A stretch of 64,000 nucleotides of DNA from Litoditis marina (GCA_964036275.1 OZ038436.1:4496936-4560935); one strand, 5' to 3'; shown: positions 1 to 13,741, counted from the stretch's first letter. Notes: a model not told the origin generated them from the letters alone. Made by a program: numbers and translations.

Positions 1-2100
1 TGGAGATGGAGATGGAGAAGGAGATAGAGATAGAGATAGAGATAGAGATAGAGATAGAGATAGAGATAGAGATAGAGATAGAGATAGAGATAGAGATAGA
101 GATAGAGATAGAGATAGAGATAGAGATAGAGATAGAGATAGAGATAGAGATAGAGATAGAGATGGAGATGGAGATGGAGATGGAGATGGAGATGGAGATG
201 GAGATGGAGATGGAGATGGAGATGGAGATGGAGATGGAGATGGAGATGGAGATGGAGATGGAGATGGAGATGGAGATGGAGATGGAGATGGAGATGGAGA
301 TGGAGATGGAGATGGAGATGGAGATGGAGATGGAGATGGAGATGGAGATGGAGATGGAGATGGAGATGGAGATGGAGATGGAGATGGAGATGGAGATGGA
401 GATGGAGATGGAGATGGAGATGGAGATGGAGATGGAGATGGAGATGGAGATGGAGATGGAGATGGAGATGGAGATGGAGATGGAGATGGAGATGGAGATG
501 GAGATGGAGATGGAGATGGAGATGGAGATGGAGATGGAGATGGAGATGGAGATGGAGATGGAGATGGAGATGGAGATGGAGATGGAGATGGAGATGGAGA
601 TGGAGATGGAGATGGAGATGGAGATGGAGATGGAGATGGAGATGGAGATGGAGATGGAGATGGAGATGGAGATGGAGATGGAGATGGAGATGGAGAAGGA
701 GATGGAGATGGAGATGGAGAAGGAGATGGAGATGGAGATGGAGATGGAGATGGAGATGGAGATGGAGATGGAGATGGAGAAGGAGATGGAGATGGAGATG
801 GAGAAGGAGATGGAGATGGAGATGGAGATGGAGATGGAGATGGAGATGGAGATGGAGATGGAGATGGAGATGGAGATGGAGATGGAGATGGAGATGGAGA
901 TGGAGATGGAGATGGAGATGGAGATGGAGATGGAGATGGAGATGGAGATGGAGATGGAGATGGAGATGGAGATGGAGATGGAGATGGAGATGGAGATGGA
1001 GATGGAGATGGAGATAGAGACAGAGATAGAGATAGAGATAGAGATGGAGATAGAGACAGAGATAGAGATGGAGATAGAGACAGAGATAGAGATAGAGATA
1101 GAGATAGAGATAGAGATATAGATAGAGATAGAGATAGAGATAGAGATAGAGATAGAGATAGAGATAGAGATAGAGATAGAGATAGAGACAGAGATGGAGA
1201 TAGAGAGATAGAGAGATAGAGATGGAGATCGAGGTGGAGATGGAGATGGAGAAGGAGATAGAGAGATAGAGATGGAGATCGAGGTGGAGATGGAGATGGA
1301 GAAGGAGATAGAGATAGAGATAGAGATGGAGATGGAGATGGAGATGGAGATGGAGATGGAGATGGAGATGGAGATGGAGATGGAGATGGAGATGGAGATG
1401 GAGATGGAGATGGAGATGGAGATGGAGATGGAGATGGAGATGGAGATGGAGATGGAGATGGAGATGGAGATGGAGATGGAGATGGAGATGGAGATGGAGA
1501 TGGAGATGGAGATGGAGATGGAGATGGAGATGGAGATGGAGATGGAGATGGAGATATAGATGGAGATGGAGATGGAGATGGAGATGGAGATGGAGATGGA
1601 GATGGAGATGGAGATGGAGATGGAGATGGAGATGGAGATGGAGATGGAGATGGAGATGGAGATGGAGATGGAGATGGAGATGGAGATGGAGATGGAGATG
1701 GAGATGGAGATGGAGATGGAGATGGAGATGGAGATGGAGATGGAGATGGAGATGGAGATGGAGATGGAGATGGAGATGGAGATGGAGATGGAGATGGAGA
1801 TGGAGATGGAGATGGAGATGGAGATGGAGATGGAGATGGAGATGGAGATGGAGATGGAGATGGAGATGGAGATGGAGATGGAGATGGAGATGGAGATGGA
1901 GATGGAGATGGAGATGGAGATGGAGATGGAGATGGAGATGGAGATGGAGATGGAGATGGAGATGGAGATGGAGATGGAGATGGAGATGGAGATGGAGATG
2001 GAGATGGAGATGGAGATGGAGATGGAGATGGAGATGGAGATGGAGATGGAGATGGAGATGGAGATGGAGATGGAGATGGAGATGGAGATGGAGATGGAGA
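1..2100. repeat. GGAGAT/GATAGA hexamer satellite
   Basis: The first 2.1 kb is an almost uninterrupted hexanucleotide tandem array. GGAGAT units dominate, with blocks of GATAGA near 30-160 and 1,015-1,330 and a few GGAGAA units near 690-810. It continues past the left edge. Open frames through it encode only alternating Met-Glu or Ile-Glu and are not genes. The block structure suggests slippage plus local homogenisation. Confidence 0.98.
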
Positions 2101-4289
2101 ACAAGAAACTTGCCTCGAGAACAAGAAACTTGCTCAGAACAGACTTGTCAAACATTGTTGTACCGGTTCACAAGAAACGCGAAATTGCGAGGTGTACACC
2201 AATTCTTAGTCTGCAGGTAGTCTTCACTAACTAACAAGACAGCACGCAGGAATGATTAAGATATGTATTTTTTTATATATTCAATACGGGTTTCCCGTCC
2301 ATGCGGAAAACAACTGATAGCTACAAAACCAGGCTCGCTCGATAACAATAAGTGGGGTTGAAGCAAACACTGTTAGAAATAAGGAGTCCCGGTCATTAGC
2401 GCAAATCCAGATTGCGCAAAGCAACGAGGGTTATGAACAAGGCCATATAGGCAGATTGCCAAAAATATTTGCTCACAGGGTTAGTATGAAAGGACACAGA
2501 ACGTCCAGGCTACACGACCGCGGTTGACCCTCCAATGGGGTGGCTGTGCGCAATAGCCGCATTTCATAGGATCGGCACTCCCGCAATTCACAGGATTGTG
2601 TATAGGGTTTTACCTATGTTGAAACTTAAGAACTCAGTTTCAGTTGAGAAAACGTTCAGTTTGAATACTCTTTCACACATAAACACACAAGTTTGAGTCC
2701 TTGATGTAGAAACAAGAAGTAGCATGAGAAGAAAGGATTCAGAATCTGAAGTTCTCAAGAAATCCATTTTGGTCGAGAGTGAAAATTGACCGACCTATGT
2801 ATTAGTTGTTGAAGATGTGTGGTTCAGATGAATAAACTGTACTTAGCGGTATAGCAGAACATACAAACATGTTTGTGAACTGCATTTATTCAAGCTCCGT
2901 TCAAACATTCCGTCTGATATGATAGCCCAGCGTTTGAGTTCCGTGAAAGAAGAGTTTGAAGCCTGCAAATAAGCCTAAAAAGAATGAAAGGGTCCATTTA
3001 AGAGTTTCGTTAACTTTATTTCAGAGAGAGGTCTGCAATAAAGAAAATTTCAAACCACAAACGTCTACCAATAAAACATATTTGCGGAATATGAAAACAG
3101 AAAACGCTAGAGCATTATTGGATACATGTTGTGTGAAAAAATTAGAGAAATCGGTCTACTTTGAAAAAAGTTGTGTCTTCCTGTTGTTATGAAAATTTCC
3201 GTGGTCCCTCGTCTCCCGTCCATAGGTTTGAAAAAACTACTGAACCAAATCAGCTACTATGGCACACATGTGTGAACCCTAAAGTTAGTTCGATGCCGAG
3301 AGTTTGGTGATGTCATTTCACTTTTGGCGCCCGGCGCGGGCGCCAATACGCGCCAAGCTCTGAAATATATGGGTTCCCATGAGTGAAATGATCCGAAAAT
3401 TTGCACACAGGTTGAAAAAATGGATTTCGGCTGTTTTCAAAAAAATGTGGTATTATAGTTAACATTAGGCGCCAAACGCTGGCTCCCAGTGGTGCCAATT
3501 GAGAACAGCGCTAGCGAAGTGGGTTAACAATCGGAAACGTCCACAGAAGTCAGCAATAGGAATAATACGGCTTTGTAACTGACAGTCCTCCGACAGTCGA
3601 CGCCAAAGTTTTCCGTTATCCGCCAACTCGCGCCAAAATCAAAAATAGGGGCCTAACAAATGAATCGTCAGAAATTAACAGAGCTCAGCTTTCAATAAAG
3701 GAAAAAAAGGGCTGGTTTTGTACTACTTTTGCCAATCACCCCAATTTGAAAAGTCAATTAGCGTCAAAAAATAATTTGAAGACCAGGATCACACCGTTTT
3801 GAAACTGAACGTCTCTGAGTGGTTGTACTAGTACAACTAGCAAAAAGGAATCAATAAGTAAAAAAGTGGGTGAGCAGGAAATGTGAGAGTTCTGTTCGGT
3901 TTCACCGTTTTCAGCAAAAAGAAAACAATACGATGTTGTGAATGGGTGTGCAACAAAAACAATACATTTGTTTGCACGAAGGTTTTCAAAAACAATACCT
4001 ACAATCCTACAAGAATAATTTTCAGCGTGAAAATATATTGGTTCCACTAACGTACGAAAAGATTTCCACGATAGCTTTTTTTGAAACATGGTCGACTTAA
4101 CTTTCTCAGCTGATGGGCAAAACTACAACTAATGAGTGAAAAGTGGGGAATCAGGAAGTGTGTGAGAGTTCTTTTCGGTTTCACCGTTTTCAGCAAAAAG
4201 TGAACAATTCGAGGTTTGGATGAGTGCACAGCGGTTCATAACAAACGTTATTTTGGTAAAAATTAAAAAACCTCAAAGAAAAAACCTCT
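2101..4289. other. Intergenic stretch, no recognisable gene
   Basis: No frame here has a recognisable domain or exon structure. A GC-rich patch at 3,320-3,640 repeats GGCGCC/GCGCCAA motifs. A degenerate direct repeat of about 95 bp is seen at about 3,855-3,965 and 4,130-4,235; both copies share a stretch around CGGTTTCACCGTTTTCAGC. Nothing else stands out. Confidence 0.6.
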
Positions 4290-4531
4290 CGGAGCACAGT
4301 AGTTTCCAATCTCACCGTCTATACTCCGTAGTAGTATCACAAAAGTGAAAGTCTACTATACTTGAAGTAAATTGATTAGTCACCTAAAGTTAGCATTCTA
4401 TAAAGGCATCGTGCACTTTGTCATTGTACGCTTGTGAGTTTTGATGTGTTTAACATGTTTCACGTGACTGTGCAATTGACTAACAGTCAAATTAAACTAG
4501 CTGTTCTTCAAACGCAAACTAACGCAATTGA

Positions 4532-4578
4532 ATGTGGCGCGTTGTCTTTATATATGCGGCGCTTTTACAAAATTCAAT
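4532..4578 (+). promoter_or_regulatory. piRNA (21U)-type promoter module
   Basis: Core ATGTGGCG, then TATATA at +10 to +15, and CAAT placing a predicted 5' U at 4,578, 39 nt after the core. The mirror copy is at 23,531-23,577. Confidence 0.55.
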
Positions 4579-4796
4579 CGTCCGTTTTTGAATTGACAAT
4601 GAAAATAAAATGACTGATTGTATTCTAGTGACAAATTTATGTCAAATTGACACACTGTTCTCTAAAACTAACGTGGAATGTCATTTTGCAAATATTGATG
4701 AATATACTGCAGGACGAGAAACATATTATTTAGCAGACCTTCAACTCGCTCAATTCGTAGAACTACTCGACGAAGTGAACTGAGGCGTTGAACGTA

Positions 4797-5600
4797 ACAT
4801 AGGAATTTCGTGACCAGGGTTAAATCCGCAGTGAACCCGCAGTAAGGCGAACCCGTGGTAGATCTGCAGTAAACGTGCAGTAAACCCGCAGTAGATTCAT
4901 AGTAAACTATTCACAAGTGCGTGCTTCGTGTGGAAATGCAATATTATAACGCAAAAACTAAAGAGATAAACGTATCGGAGATTACACTAATCAGTTTCGA
5001 GAAAATGAGCTGATAATTTTTTTCAAGTCTGACAGTTCAACTTTTTTTCGATCGTTCCATAGTTACATAGGAATTTCGTGACCAGTGTTAAATCCGCAGT
5101 GAACCCGTAGTAAGGCGAACCCGTGGTAGATCTGCAGTAAACGTGCAGTAAACCCGCAGTAGATTCATAGTAAACTATTCACAAGTGCGTGCTTCGTGTG
5201 GAAATGCAATATTATAACGCAAAAACTAAAGAGATAAACGTATCGGAGATTACACTAATCAGTTTCGAGAAAATGAGCTGATAATTTTTTTCAAGTCTGA
5301 CAGTTCAACTTTTTTTCGATCGTTCCATAGTTACATAGGAATTTCGTGACCAGTGTTAAATCCGCAGTGAACCCGCAGTAAGGCGAACCCGTGGTAGATC
5401 TGCAGTAAACGTGCAGTAAACCCGCAGTAGATTCATAGTAAACTATTCACAAGTGCGTGCTTCGTGTGGAAATGCAATATTATAACGCAAAAACTAAAGA
5501 GATAAACGTATCGGAGATTACACTAATCAGTTTCGAGAAAATGAGCTGATAATTTTTTTCAAGTCTGACAGTTCAACTTTTTTTCGATCGTTCCATAGTT
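4797..5600 (+). repeat. Three 268-bp tandem copies
   Basis: Three consecutive copies start at 4,797, 5,065 and 5,333 and differ at only a few positions. Each begins ACATAGGAATTTCGTGACC and contains several GCAGTAAACC-like subrepeats. They form the 5' part of an inserted element that is absent from the opposite palindrome arm. Confidence 0.95.
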
Positions 5601-6113
5601 AATGGCTCATAACTTCAATTTCTTCACCAAATCATGATTGTCCAAAAATTTTTTCGATATCCTGATGTGCAATTAATATTCATGCATATTGGAAAATTGA
5701 ATTCATTTTCACCCTTAAAAACGAATTTTGAAAAAAAAATATTTTCCGCCCTTACTTAAGTACGGACTTCTCCATCACTAGTCGTTGAGGTTTGAGTTGA
5801 TTTCGGTTAAATTACCCAAGTTTGAAGTACTTTTAGAGAACAGAGAGATATCCTATTTTCCTTTGATGTTGATAGGATGCATGGAGCGCTCCTATTGCGT
5901 TAAATAAAACAATTTTTTGAAAAAGTATTATTTTAGATTATTTGTGGTAGATTTGAATATCAATTAGTTTACTGCACAGTTACTGCGGGTTTACTGCAGG
6001 TTTACTACAGATTTACCCCTGGTAGTACCGCTTACTACCAGCGGTAAATCGGCAGTCAAACCGGGGTAGAACTGCAGTAACTTTGCTGTCAATTAGCGGT
6101 TTTTATTTCCCTG
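4797..6113. mobile_element. Non-autonomous element with subterminal GCAGTAA repeats
   Basis: The opposite arm (near 23,410-23,450) runs from TTGAACG straight to TTTGTGTCTC, so this 1.3 kb was inserted or lost as a unit. The left end reads ACATAGGAATTTC. The right end reads TTTATTTCCCTGTG, an imperfect inverted match. GCAGTAAACC-type motifs lie in one orientation near the left end and inverted near the right end (5,960-6,085), a subterminal-repeat layout seen in MITE or hAT-like elements. No transposase frame was seen. The target duplication is unclear, so the class is unassigned. Confidence 0.6.
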
Positions 6114-7181
6114 TGAGTGTTTGTGTCTCTTTCTCAGTTATTATAATAGCATTATCTTCTATATAGCAAAAAATGCTGTTAGAAGTTAATACAAGTGTGA
6201 AAGTCTAACATTGTTTCTAGTTTTTGTTCATTGTACTGTGCGAATCGAATAGTGTGAGGGTTGATCTATCACTTTAACATTTTCTAGCCTTTCAGTCGAT
6301 ATTTACGTTGTACGTTGATAAGTTACGGACCCATTTTGAGTATCGAATTATCACAATGTTGTTACTTTTTTGTGTCGTACTGGATGATTTAAACAACTTT
6401 CCAATCAAATGAGAAGAATTGAACTGGGATGTGAACTGCTTTGGAACGTCATCACATTTAAAAAAGTAATAAAAACTTGAATTGATCTCGCTGCAATTCT
6501 GTTTCGATATGGGATTTTTTGATGTGCGCAAAAATCAAACTACAATTCTTCACTTCCTACACAAGTAATAACACTCTCTTGGCACTAAAATCGGTGTGGC
6601 AAATGATTTTATATTCGAAGTGACGTAATTCAATTAAAAAGGCATTTCACTTTTTCATAGATGGTAATTAGACAGTTTCAACATTTGTGAACATCTTCGT
6701 CCTGATTGAAAAAAATGAACTGAAGCCAAACTTTCCACCACTACTGCACACTTTCGAGATTGGAACATTGATTGCACTCAGTATATTGAAACGTGACTGT
6801 GATGTTCATCAACAGTGAGGAAGACGCAAAAAGTTGAATATTACAACGTTTCAAGAGAACCGAACTATTTGTATTTTCCGTATTGTTGCATATTTGTTCT
6901 AAACCATAAAGTAAATAACGGTTTATCAAATGAAATGGTCATCTTCATACTGCCACATTGTGTTAGTAATGTTCAGGGAATAACGGGTTCTTTTTGGAAT
7001 TGGCCCTAACTCTACTAAAATAAAGCATTTCAATCGACCCGTACAAATAACAGTAGAATTTGAATCGTTTCACAATAATATAACGTGTTTTGAATTAAAC
7101 TTGCTTTGTTGATCGTTCTTTCCGTTGGAAGTTATGTCAGTTGAATCATTTCTATTCTGAAAGAAAATTGAGCGCGGTTGA

Positions 7182-7227
7182 GTGTTGCGCCCTCTGTTTA
7201 TAGATGCGCCGCTTCTCAATAAACAAT
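7182..7227 (+). promoter_or_regulatory. piRNA-type promoter module
   Basis: Core GTGTTGCG preceded by GCGCGGTTGA, TTTATAG, then CAAT with T at +38 (7,227). Related to the modules at 19,827 and 22,305. Confidence 0.6.
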
Positions 7228-7587
7228 ACTCCCCACAGGCAAAGAACAAGTTGTCAAGAAATGTTTTTCATAACCCTTTTCATAATCCGTTCTACACTTA
7301 TTTCTTTTCTCTAATTTTGAATGCATTTTCTATTACAACTGACCATAGTAATGTTTCAATTTACCGTTTCGAAGCGATAGTTGGTCTTTACACTTGATAT
7401 TGAGGTTGTACACGGTAAAATGTATTGATTAGTTCATCGAACGCCTTCTTATTTGAATAATAGTACATATTGAAATAAAAAAGAGAAATAATCTTCTGGT
7501 TGCTTCCCATTTTGATAGTAGTTCAGACGGTTAAACAAAACCCAGAAAGACATTTTCTGAATTGCACTGAAATGCAAACGCGGTCGA

Positions 7588-7634
7588 ATGTTGCGCGCTC
7601 TTTTCATAATCACGAATCAGTTCGACGAAACAGT
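7588..7634 (+). promoter_or_regulatory. piRNA-type promoter module
   Basis: CGCGGTCGA then core ATGTTGCG, a CATAAT box, spacer CACGAATCAGTTCG, and CAGT with T at +39 (7,634). The predicted 21-nt body is 7,634-7,654, in a window that diverges among paralogous copies. Confidence 0.65.
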
Positions 7635-7857
7635 GATCCGACTTAAACCTTAACAACGAGTAATCATAATAACCGCAAAGTCATTACAAGGTTGAAATGT
7701 CATGTTCATGTATAGTGATTGCCCCATCAATAAGGCTCGCTAGAAAATCTCGAAATTCATCTCAAATCCGCAGGAATTTACGCGTAAAGAAGTTTTCATC
7801 ACGAATTGAAAAATATGAGAACAATGAGTCAATTTTAATTCACGAATTAAATTCAAT

Positions 7858-7902
7858 ATCGTGATTAAATCGTTTTGGGATAATATAGAATGGTGGATTC
7901 AT
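7858..7902 (-). promoter_or_regulatory. piRNA-type promoter module, degenerate core
   Basis: Minus strand: GCGCACTCAA then ATGAATCC, CTATATTAT box, CGAT with T at +37 (7,858). Mirrored at 19,220-19,264 with the same spacing. Confidence 0.4.
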
Positions 7903-9598
7903 TTGAGTGCGCAAAAGCAGAACCAATACTTGATTTACTGGCATACATAACACACCTTCTATAAAAGAGCATTTAACTAAACCTTTCTGTACAATAACAC
8001 ACATCTTTACATCCGTCTAATATACGTAGTGACATTGTTTTGATGAGAATATATTTGATCCATTTTCGACTGTATATTCAATAATATTACTTGCTGTACC
8101 ATTGGCTTTGGCTGTATAAAGTAACCGAACAATTGTTTGCAAACAACTTGTGGTTCTAGAACTACCAATAATTGATTTCGATCGAGTGCTGCATTGATTT
8201 AGCTGGAACTCTCTGAATTTTTTTTCAGTACAATTTCGGAACACCTATGGAACAACTCTTAGATATTTTAGGTTTTGTTTTATATAAAAAACATCATAAA
8301 ATATTCTATGTTTTTCATCAAGAAGGCAAAACTGACAGAAACTACCACACTCAAACAGAACAAAGGTGAACTTATGATGTATTTCGCCCCGTTCGGGACC
8401 TCCATGTAGCATTAGTGCCAAGTTTCATGGTGATATAATTCTGACATTTTGATTGGTGACCCGATGAAACATTGTTATATTGTCATATTACCAATGCGAA
8501 ACGACAAAATATTGATCCGCCCTGTTTCATTCGAGAATACTCAGCAAAACAAACCACATAAATGGAACGACTCATGGATTTTTCAACTGAGTGAAACTTA
8601 GCCTAACAATGTGGTCAGTGGTGAGAAAGTAAGCTTACTTTTATGAAGTCTCTCCAAATGAACAATCAAGTAAATTGTTACACATATAGGTTTATTTATT
8701 GACATTGATTCAAACTATTTTCTCCAATTTCAAATATTTCATCACCTTTTCTGTCGGTTTCAATAAAATTTCAGTATACCTGGCTGGTGTTGTTCTATCG
8801 AAAAGTTTTGCTCACTCTAACGCTAAACGCTGTTCTTCATTTTCAGATAACTGCAGTCAAATGTTACGTACTCTGCTTAAAGGTGTGGCCCTTCTCACAC
8901 ATGCGTTGGGTAGATACGAACGGCATTATTCGACGAGAAATTTCAAGAGCGGGACATTGGAATAGGCCATTAGGACTATGGAACAAGTATGAGTCATTTA
9001 GACACTTGGGCATTGAAATGGGACATTGCGACATTGGAACCTTTACAGAATCAGCCTCATAGTATGCACTTTGGATCTGTCGCCTTTCCGAAGATGCGAT
9101 CGACATTAAATAATAATAATAATAAAAAGGTTATTTGCATAGATACCAACATAAGTTATCCAAGTAGAAATTTACAAATTGATCACTCGAAATCTATGAC
9201 AAATACGTATCCCAAAGCGTTGCGGTTTAAATTCGCAATCAACTTACAAGGGAGCGTTGAATAAAAACATTTAAAGAGAATCGGGAAATTGAGAAAACAA
9301 TGTATGTAGATGAATCATAAATACAAACATGGACATCTGAACACTTATATTACTCAATGCATAAAACGAGGAACATCGTTGAACATATTACAATCAATGT
9401 GTCGCAATTTACAACGTAACTGATATTGGGATAAAACATTACATTCACTACTAGTAAAGCGCGCATGTATACAGTATCGAGTCGAGATTGTTTCGAACGC
9501 TGAAAACACACCGGAGATCTATGATTATTGAGAGAGAAAAAACTCAAATCGAGTAGAGTGAACAAAACGAGTTCAAAAACACTCCTCTGAACTTAAAG

Positions 9599-9746
9599 AA
9601 GGACGATTATGAGTTCCACTCCCAACGCTTCAGTCCTTTGAACTGCAACAAGTTATCCGACACTACATCTACAACACAGTCAACAAATTTTTCGATTGCA
9701 GTTCAAAGGACCTTTGACACGGGTATGGACCACATCATCGTCCTGC
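9599..9746. mobile_element. Palindromic MITE, family with AGGACGATTATG ends
   Basis: The ends AAGGACGATTATG and CATCGTCCTGCG are inverted, with inner inverted blocks around CTTTGAACTGCA and TGCAGTTCAAAGG. Other copies lie at 28,820-28,930, 32,048-32,158, 58,102-58,220 and 60,020-60,132. The mirrored copy in the right arm is truncated. Confidence 0.75.
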
Positions 9747-9768
9747 GTTAACAGACGGACTAAATATT

Positions 9769-10673
9769 TATTTATTTATTTGATGCACTACGAGGTGCGC
9801 TAAACGAGAAAGAAAAAAAAACTAAACACAGAATTACTTGGATACAATTGATCAAAGAAAAAGAACATAGTAAAATACAGAAGCAAAATCGAATAGTAGT
9901 CAGGAAAGTACACGTGTAGAATTATGAAAAATACGTCTACAAAGTCCACCAACTACACAGATTTGGTGTATGGAGTGATGAATTCAAAAATCAGTGTTTC
10001 GCCAGTCGAAGCTACATGCTCTGATGTATATCTGAATAGGAATCGAATCGTGTTGTTATCTTTCTCTGCCACAGAAGGTAAAGTGAACAACTACAGTCAG
10101 TCCTAAACAAACCCGTGCCCCAGCAGACACCGTATCTAGAGAAGGGAGGGGGCTACGTGTTAGACTAAGATTGAGTTATACCCATTAGATTTGTGTTTCC
10201 TAACCTACTATAGTTTGATATTTGATACTGATCCTAATTTCTGGTAAACCAGAAAATGTCGAGCGATTGTTTGGGGTATTGTACTAATATTGTTCGAGTT
10301 ACCTAGTTTATTGAATACGACCTATGTGAGACAGAGGAAAGCTCAGGACAAAAAGTAGTTGAGCCATTTACTAACTGTGACAGAAAAAGATTAGTTACAC
10401 AATTGTATGAAAGTGATATAATGGCAATTTAGTTCATTGATTCATCTGGGTATTCTCAAACGGACGATGAAGATAGTAAACTGTGCGGACAGTGCAGAGC
10501 TACCAATAAGAACTCGTACCTATGTACCAACTAAATCTACATCTACGGTATCACTTCTCTACAAAAAAAACATGCTAGTGGCGACGATGACTTGGAATGT
10601 AGTGGCCTCGTGATCAGCATGGTAACTGGAACTGGCTGGCCTGCACGGGAATGGCACTTGTACCGTCAAACGA
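9769..10673 (-). other. 3' UTR of the LINE
   Basis: This lies between the reverse transcriptase stop and the AATA-type tail at the element end. No coding potential was seen. It includes an A-rich patch near 9,815 and nothing else notable. Confidence 0.6.
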
Positions 10674-13600
10674 CTAGGAAACATCTGTAATCTTCAACAA
10701 TTGCAGAACGTCTATAGCTCGTAATTTGCGTTTAAAAGAAGCAGAATTTTGACTTGTGATCAGTTCAACTGGTAACCTGTGCAACCAATCAGCCGTTCTA
10801 GTGAAAAATTCATTAGGAGTCAACCGAAAATGAGTTTTGTTTAATTTACGAGAAACTATTGCAAAACTACCCGTTCGCCCATTACTAGGTTTGAAACACC
10901 AGTATTTTGAACCCTGCAAACGAATTTCTCTCTTTAAAACTCGAAACGCAAATATCAAGTCCAAAACAACTTTTCTATAGAACAAACTCTTCAAACCTAA
11001 CTTTTTCAATCTTACCTGGTATGATGGTAAACTTGCCGGGTAATTATCACTAGGAAAAACTCTATAGTACAGCATCCTTGTGAAAACGTGCTGTACTTTT
11101 CCAATTTTCTCAATGTCCTTCTTCAAATACGGAGACCAGACTTGGCAAGCATATTCTAGATGTGGCTAAACATAGGTTTTGTACAGTTTCACTAGAATGG
11201 AAGGATCCGCTAAAGCAATATTTCTGAAAAGAGAATGTAAAACACCTAGGGCCTTACGAGACACCGTGCAAACGTAATGTGATACCTTCAGTGTTTTCTC
11301 AATAAAATACCCCAAGTCAAGCATGGTATCTCTCGAACTCAACAAAATACCTTGATGAGAATACTCAGGTGCACCGTTTGAACCGATTCGCAGAACTGCA
11401 CTTTTTGATATGTTAACATCAATACCCCAGTCGTGACCCCATTTAACAAAGTTGTCAATTGACTTTTGTAAAGCTCTGCGTACTTCACAACTGTTATTTT
11501 CATCAAACACCCCATAAACTTTGACATCATCAGCAAACATTACTACACTGATTGATGTGTGCGTTTTCAATAGTTGTGGTAGATCACAAGTATAAACCAG
11601 GAAGAGTAGAGGTGATAAAACACCCCCTTGAGGCAAACCACTAGTGCAATGATAACGATCAGAGTAACAGTTATTGATTTTGACTGTCATATAACGGTTA
11701 TGGAGGTAAGATGCCACCCAAGCTAATAAACAACCACGAATCCCCAGCTTCTCCAACTTGAAAAGTAATTTCTGATGATCAACTCTATCAAATGCTCTTG
11801 AGAGGTCAAAATACAAAACATCAACCTTTTTCTTTTCGTTTATAGCACGAGTCCAATCAAAAACACAGTCAACGAGCTGCGAGCAAGTTGAGGCTCCTTT
11901 TACGAAGCCATGCTGCTTTTGAGGTAGAATAGAAAAACGTTCCAGCCATTTTGTTAACTTGATTTTCAAAAGTTTCTCCAGTATTTTGCAAGGCGGTGCT
12001 GTGATACTAATTGCCCGAAAATCTTTTACGGTGAGGGGGATACTTATTTTTGGAATAGGAGTGACAAGGGCTTCCTTCCAGCTATCTGGAACTTCACCAC
12101 ACATCAGACTGATATTGAAAATATGTGCAAGGGGAGTAGACAAAACTTTTGCACATTTTCGATAAACGAACTGAGGAATACCATCCATAGTTTAGGCAAG
12201 TGATGGTTTTATTTGGCGCAAAATTTTAAATACCTCAGAAGAATAAATGGGCCCCATGGAACATGTGAACGGAATAGATGTGGAAAATTGTGCACTACTG
12301 GTGGAAGAAACAAAAAAAACAGAGGCTAAGTATTTTCCCAATGCAATGGCTTTTTCTTTGTCGGTTACACAGCGATTATTTCCTTCATCGAAAAAAGAGG
12401 GTAGATCAGAATTTGGCTTAGTCTTTTTTCGAATGTAGCTAAACAGAGATCGAAAATTTGAGAAGGCAAACCGTCTTTCTTGATTGGCTTGAAAACGTTT
12501 AACGTGTGAAATACTTTTGCACACATTTTTGTAGATGGACTCTTGCAAGGGGTTCTGAAGTTGCAAAAACAGCCTCTCTTTTTGTTCGATAAGAGAACGG
12601 ATATGAATAGGAAATTTATCAAATGTTACTTTTTGTTGTTTGAGCGGTACTTCGACTTGGAAAATAGAATATAAAACAGTACAAAGCCTTTTGTATACAT
12701 CAGAGGGATCCACAAAATCATCGATAACTTGTAACCAATCAATTTTCGCAAGACGTGCGTTTATATTTTCGAAATTTGCTTTGTTGAAGTCTGGATAGGG
12801 AAGAGCAATATTGGGGTAACGAGGTAAAGAGAGGGAAAACAAAACGACATTGTGATCCGAAGATGCAAAAGGTGCTTGACATTTTGTATTCGTGATAAGT
12901 GTAGAAGAGCAAAGAATCAAGTCTAAAATAACATCCAATCTAGTTGGATCTTTGACAAACTGGGACAATGAGGCAGATTCAAAATAATCCAAAAATTTCT
13001 TGGATTTAGGGCATGTAGTGGTATTTTTGTTCCAATCAATAGATAAATTGAAGTCACCCATCATTACGATTTCGGAAGCACATGAAGTCAAATCAGTTAG
13101 CAAATCAATAAGTGAAGTATCTTGAGCACTGTTTGAATTGGGAGGTCTATATAACAGAAGTATTCTTATTTTAGAAAGTTGAACGTTATCTAATAAATCA
13201 AAACACAACACATCTGAGCTACTTTTGAAGGAGAAAGATTTCTGAGAAACTACAAGACTGGTACGGATCAAAGTACAAACACCACCACCCCTTTTGTGAC
13301 CCCGATCAGAGCGAAAAGCTTATAAGGCAGAGACGAAACAATTTCAGAATCATTGATTTTTGAAGAGAGCCATGTTTCCGTAACAAATACCAAATCTGGT
13401 TGTTTTTCGCAAACAAATTGATGAAACAAATGGAGCCTATTAACTAAACTACGCGCATTAAACATGAAACATGAGAGAGAACTTTTAGTTGGAGGGGAGG
13501 ACATTTTTGGGCTAACTGAAAAAGAAAGACATGAAGTAGGAGCTGGTGGAGATAGATTACTAGGAAGAAGAGAAACAGGAGAACATAAAGAAATAGAAGT

Positions 13601-13741
13601 TACATTAACATTTGGTTCTGTAGGAGAAACCGAAAGCAGATTATTTTGACTGACTACAAAAGAGGAGGATTTAGCAAAACTAGGAGGCGAAGAAATTAGT
13701 TTCCCCGAGTTTTTGAAGGAATTTGAGAAATGCGAATACAC
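10674..13741 (-). pseudogene. LINE endonuclease-reverse transcriptase, inactivated
   Basis: The N-terminal apurinic-endonuclease-like domain shows FNARSLVNR, TETWL, GDFN and SDHNVVLF motifs. The reverse transcriptase domain shows FDLSRAFDRVDH, GLPQGGVLSPLLF and FADDVKVYG (the catalytic F-A-D-D box is intact), then a thumb/C-terminal region with PHLEYACQVWSPYLKKD. Three lesions are visible: a one-base deletion near 13,315 in the endonuclease, an in-frame TAA at 12,194-12,192 between the two domains, and an in-frame TAG at 11,168-11,166. Few lesions over 3 kb indicate a fairly recent insertion. Closest by eye to CR1-clade elements of worms; the family name is not certain. Confidence 0.9.

Larger units (their letters stand above)
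4290..9768 (+). repeat. Left outer arm of large inverted repeat
   Basis: This stretch matches, in reverse complement and nearly end to end, 17,762-23,805. Landmarks pair in mirrored order: the piRNA-like module at 4,532 with 23,577; the AGAAAGAGACACAAAC stretch near 6,120 with 23,405; the blocks at 7,140-7,960 with 19,160-19,990 and 21,600-22,580; 8,700-9,080 with 17,880-18,290. Identity is visibly higher near the inner end than the outer end. Indels relative to the other arm are a 1.3-kb element (4,797-6,113) and about 560 bp (9,083-9,646). The left boundary is approximate. Confidence 0.85.

Noticed and set aside
6..2234. Long Met-Glu/Ile-Glu open frames
   Set aside because: Produced by hexamer repeats without stops; no splice or start context.
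8990..9080. Open frame starting SHLDTWALKW conserved in both palindrome arms
   Set aside because: Conservation is explained by the recent inverted duplication; no domain or splice evidence.
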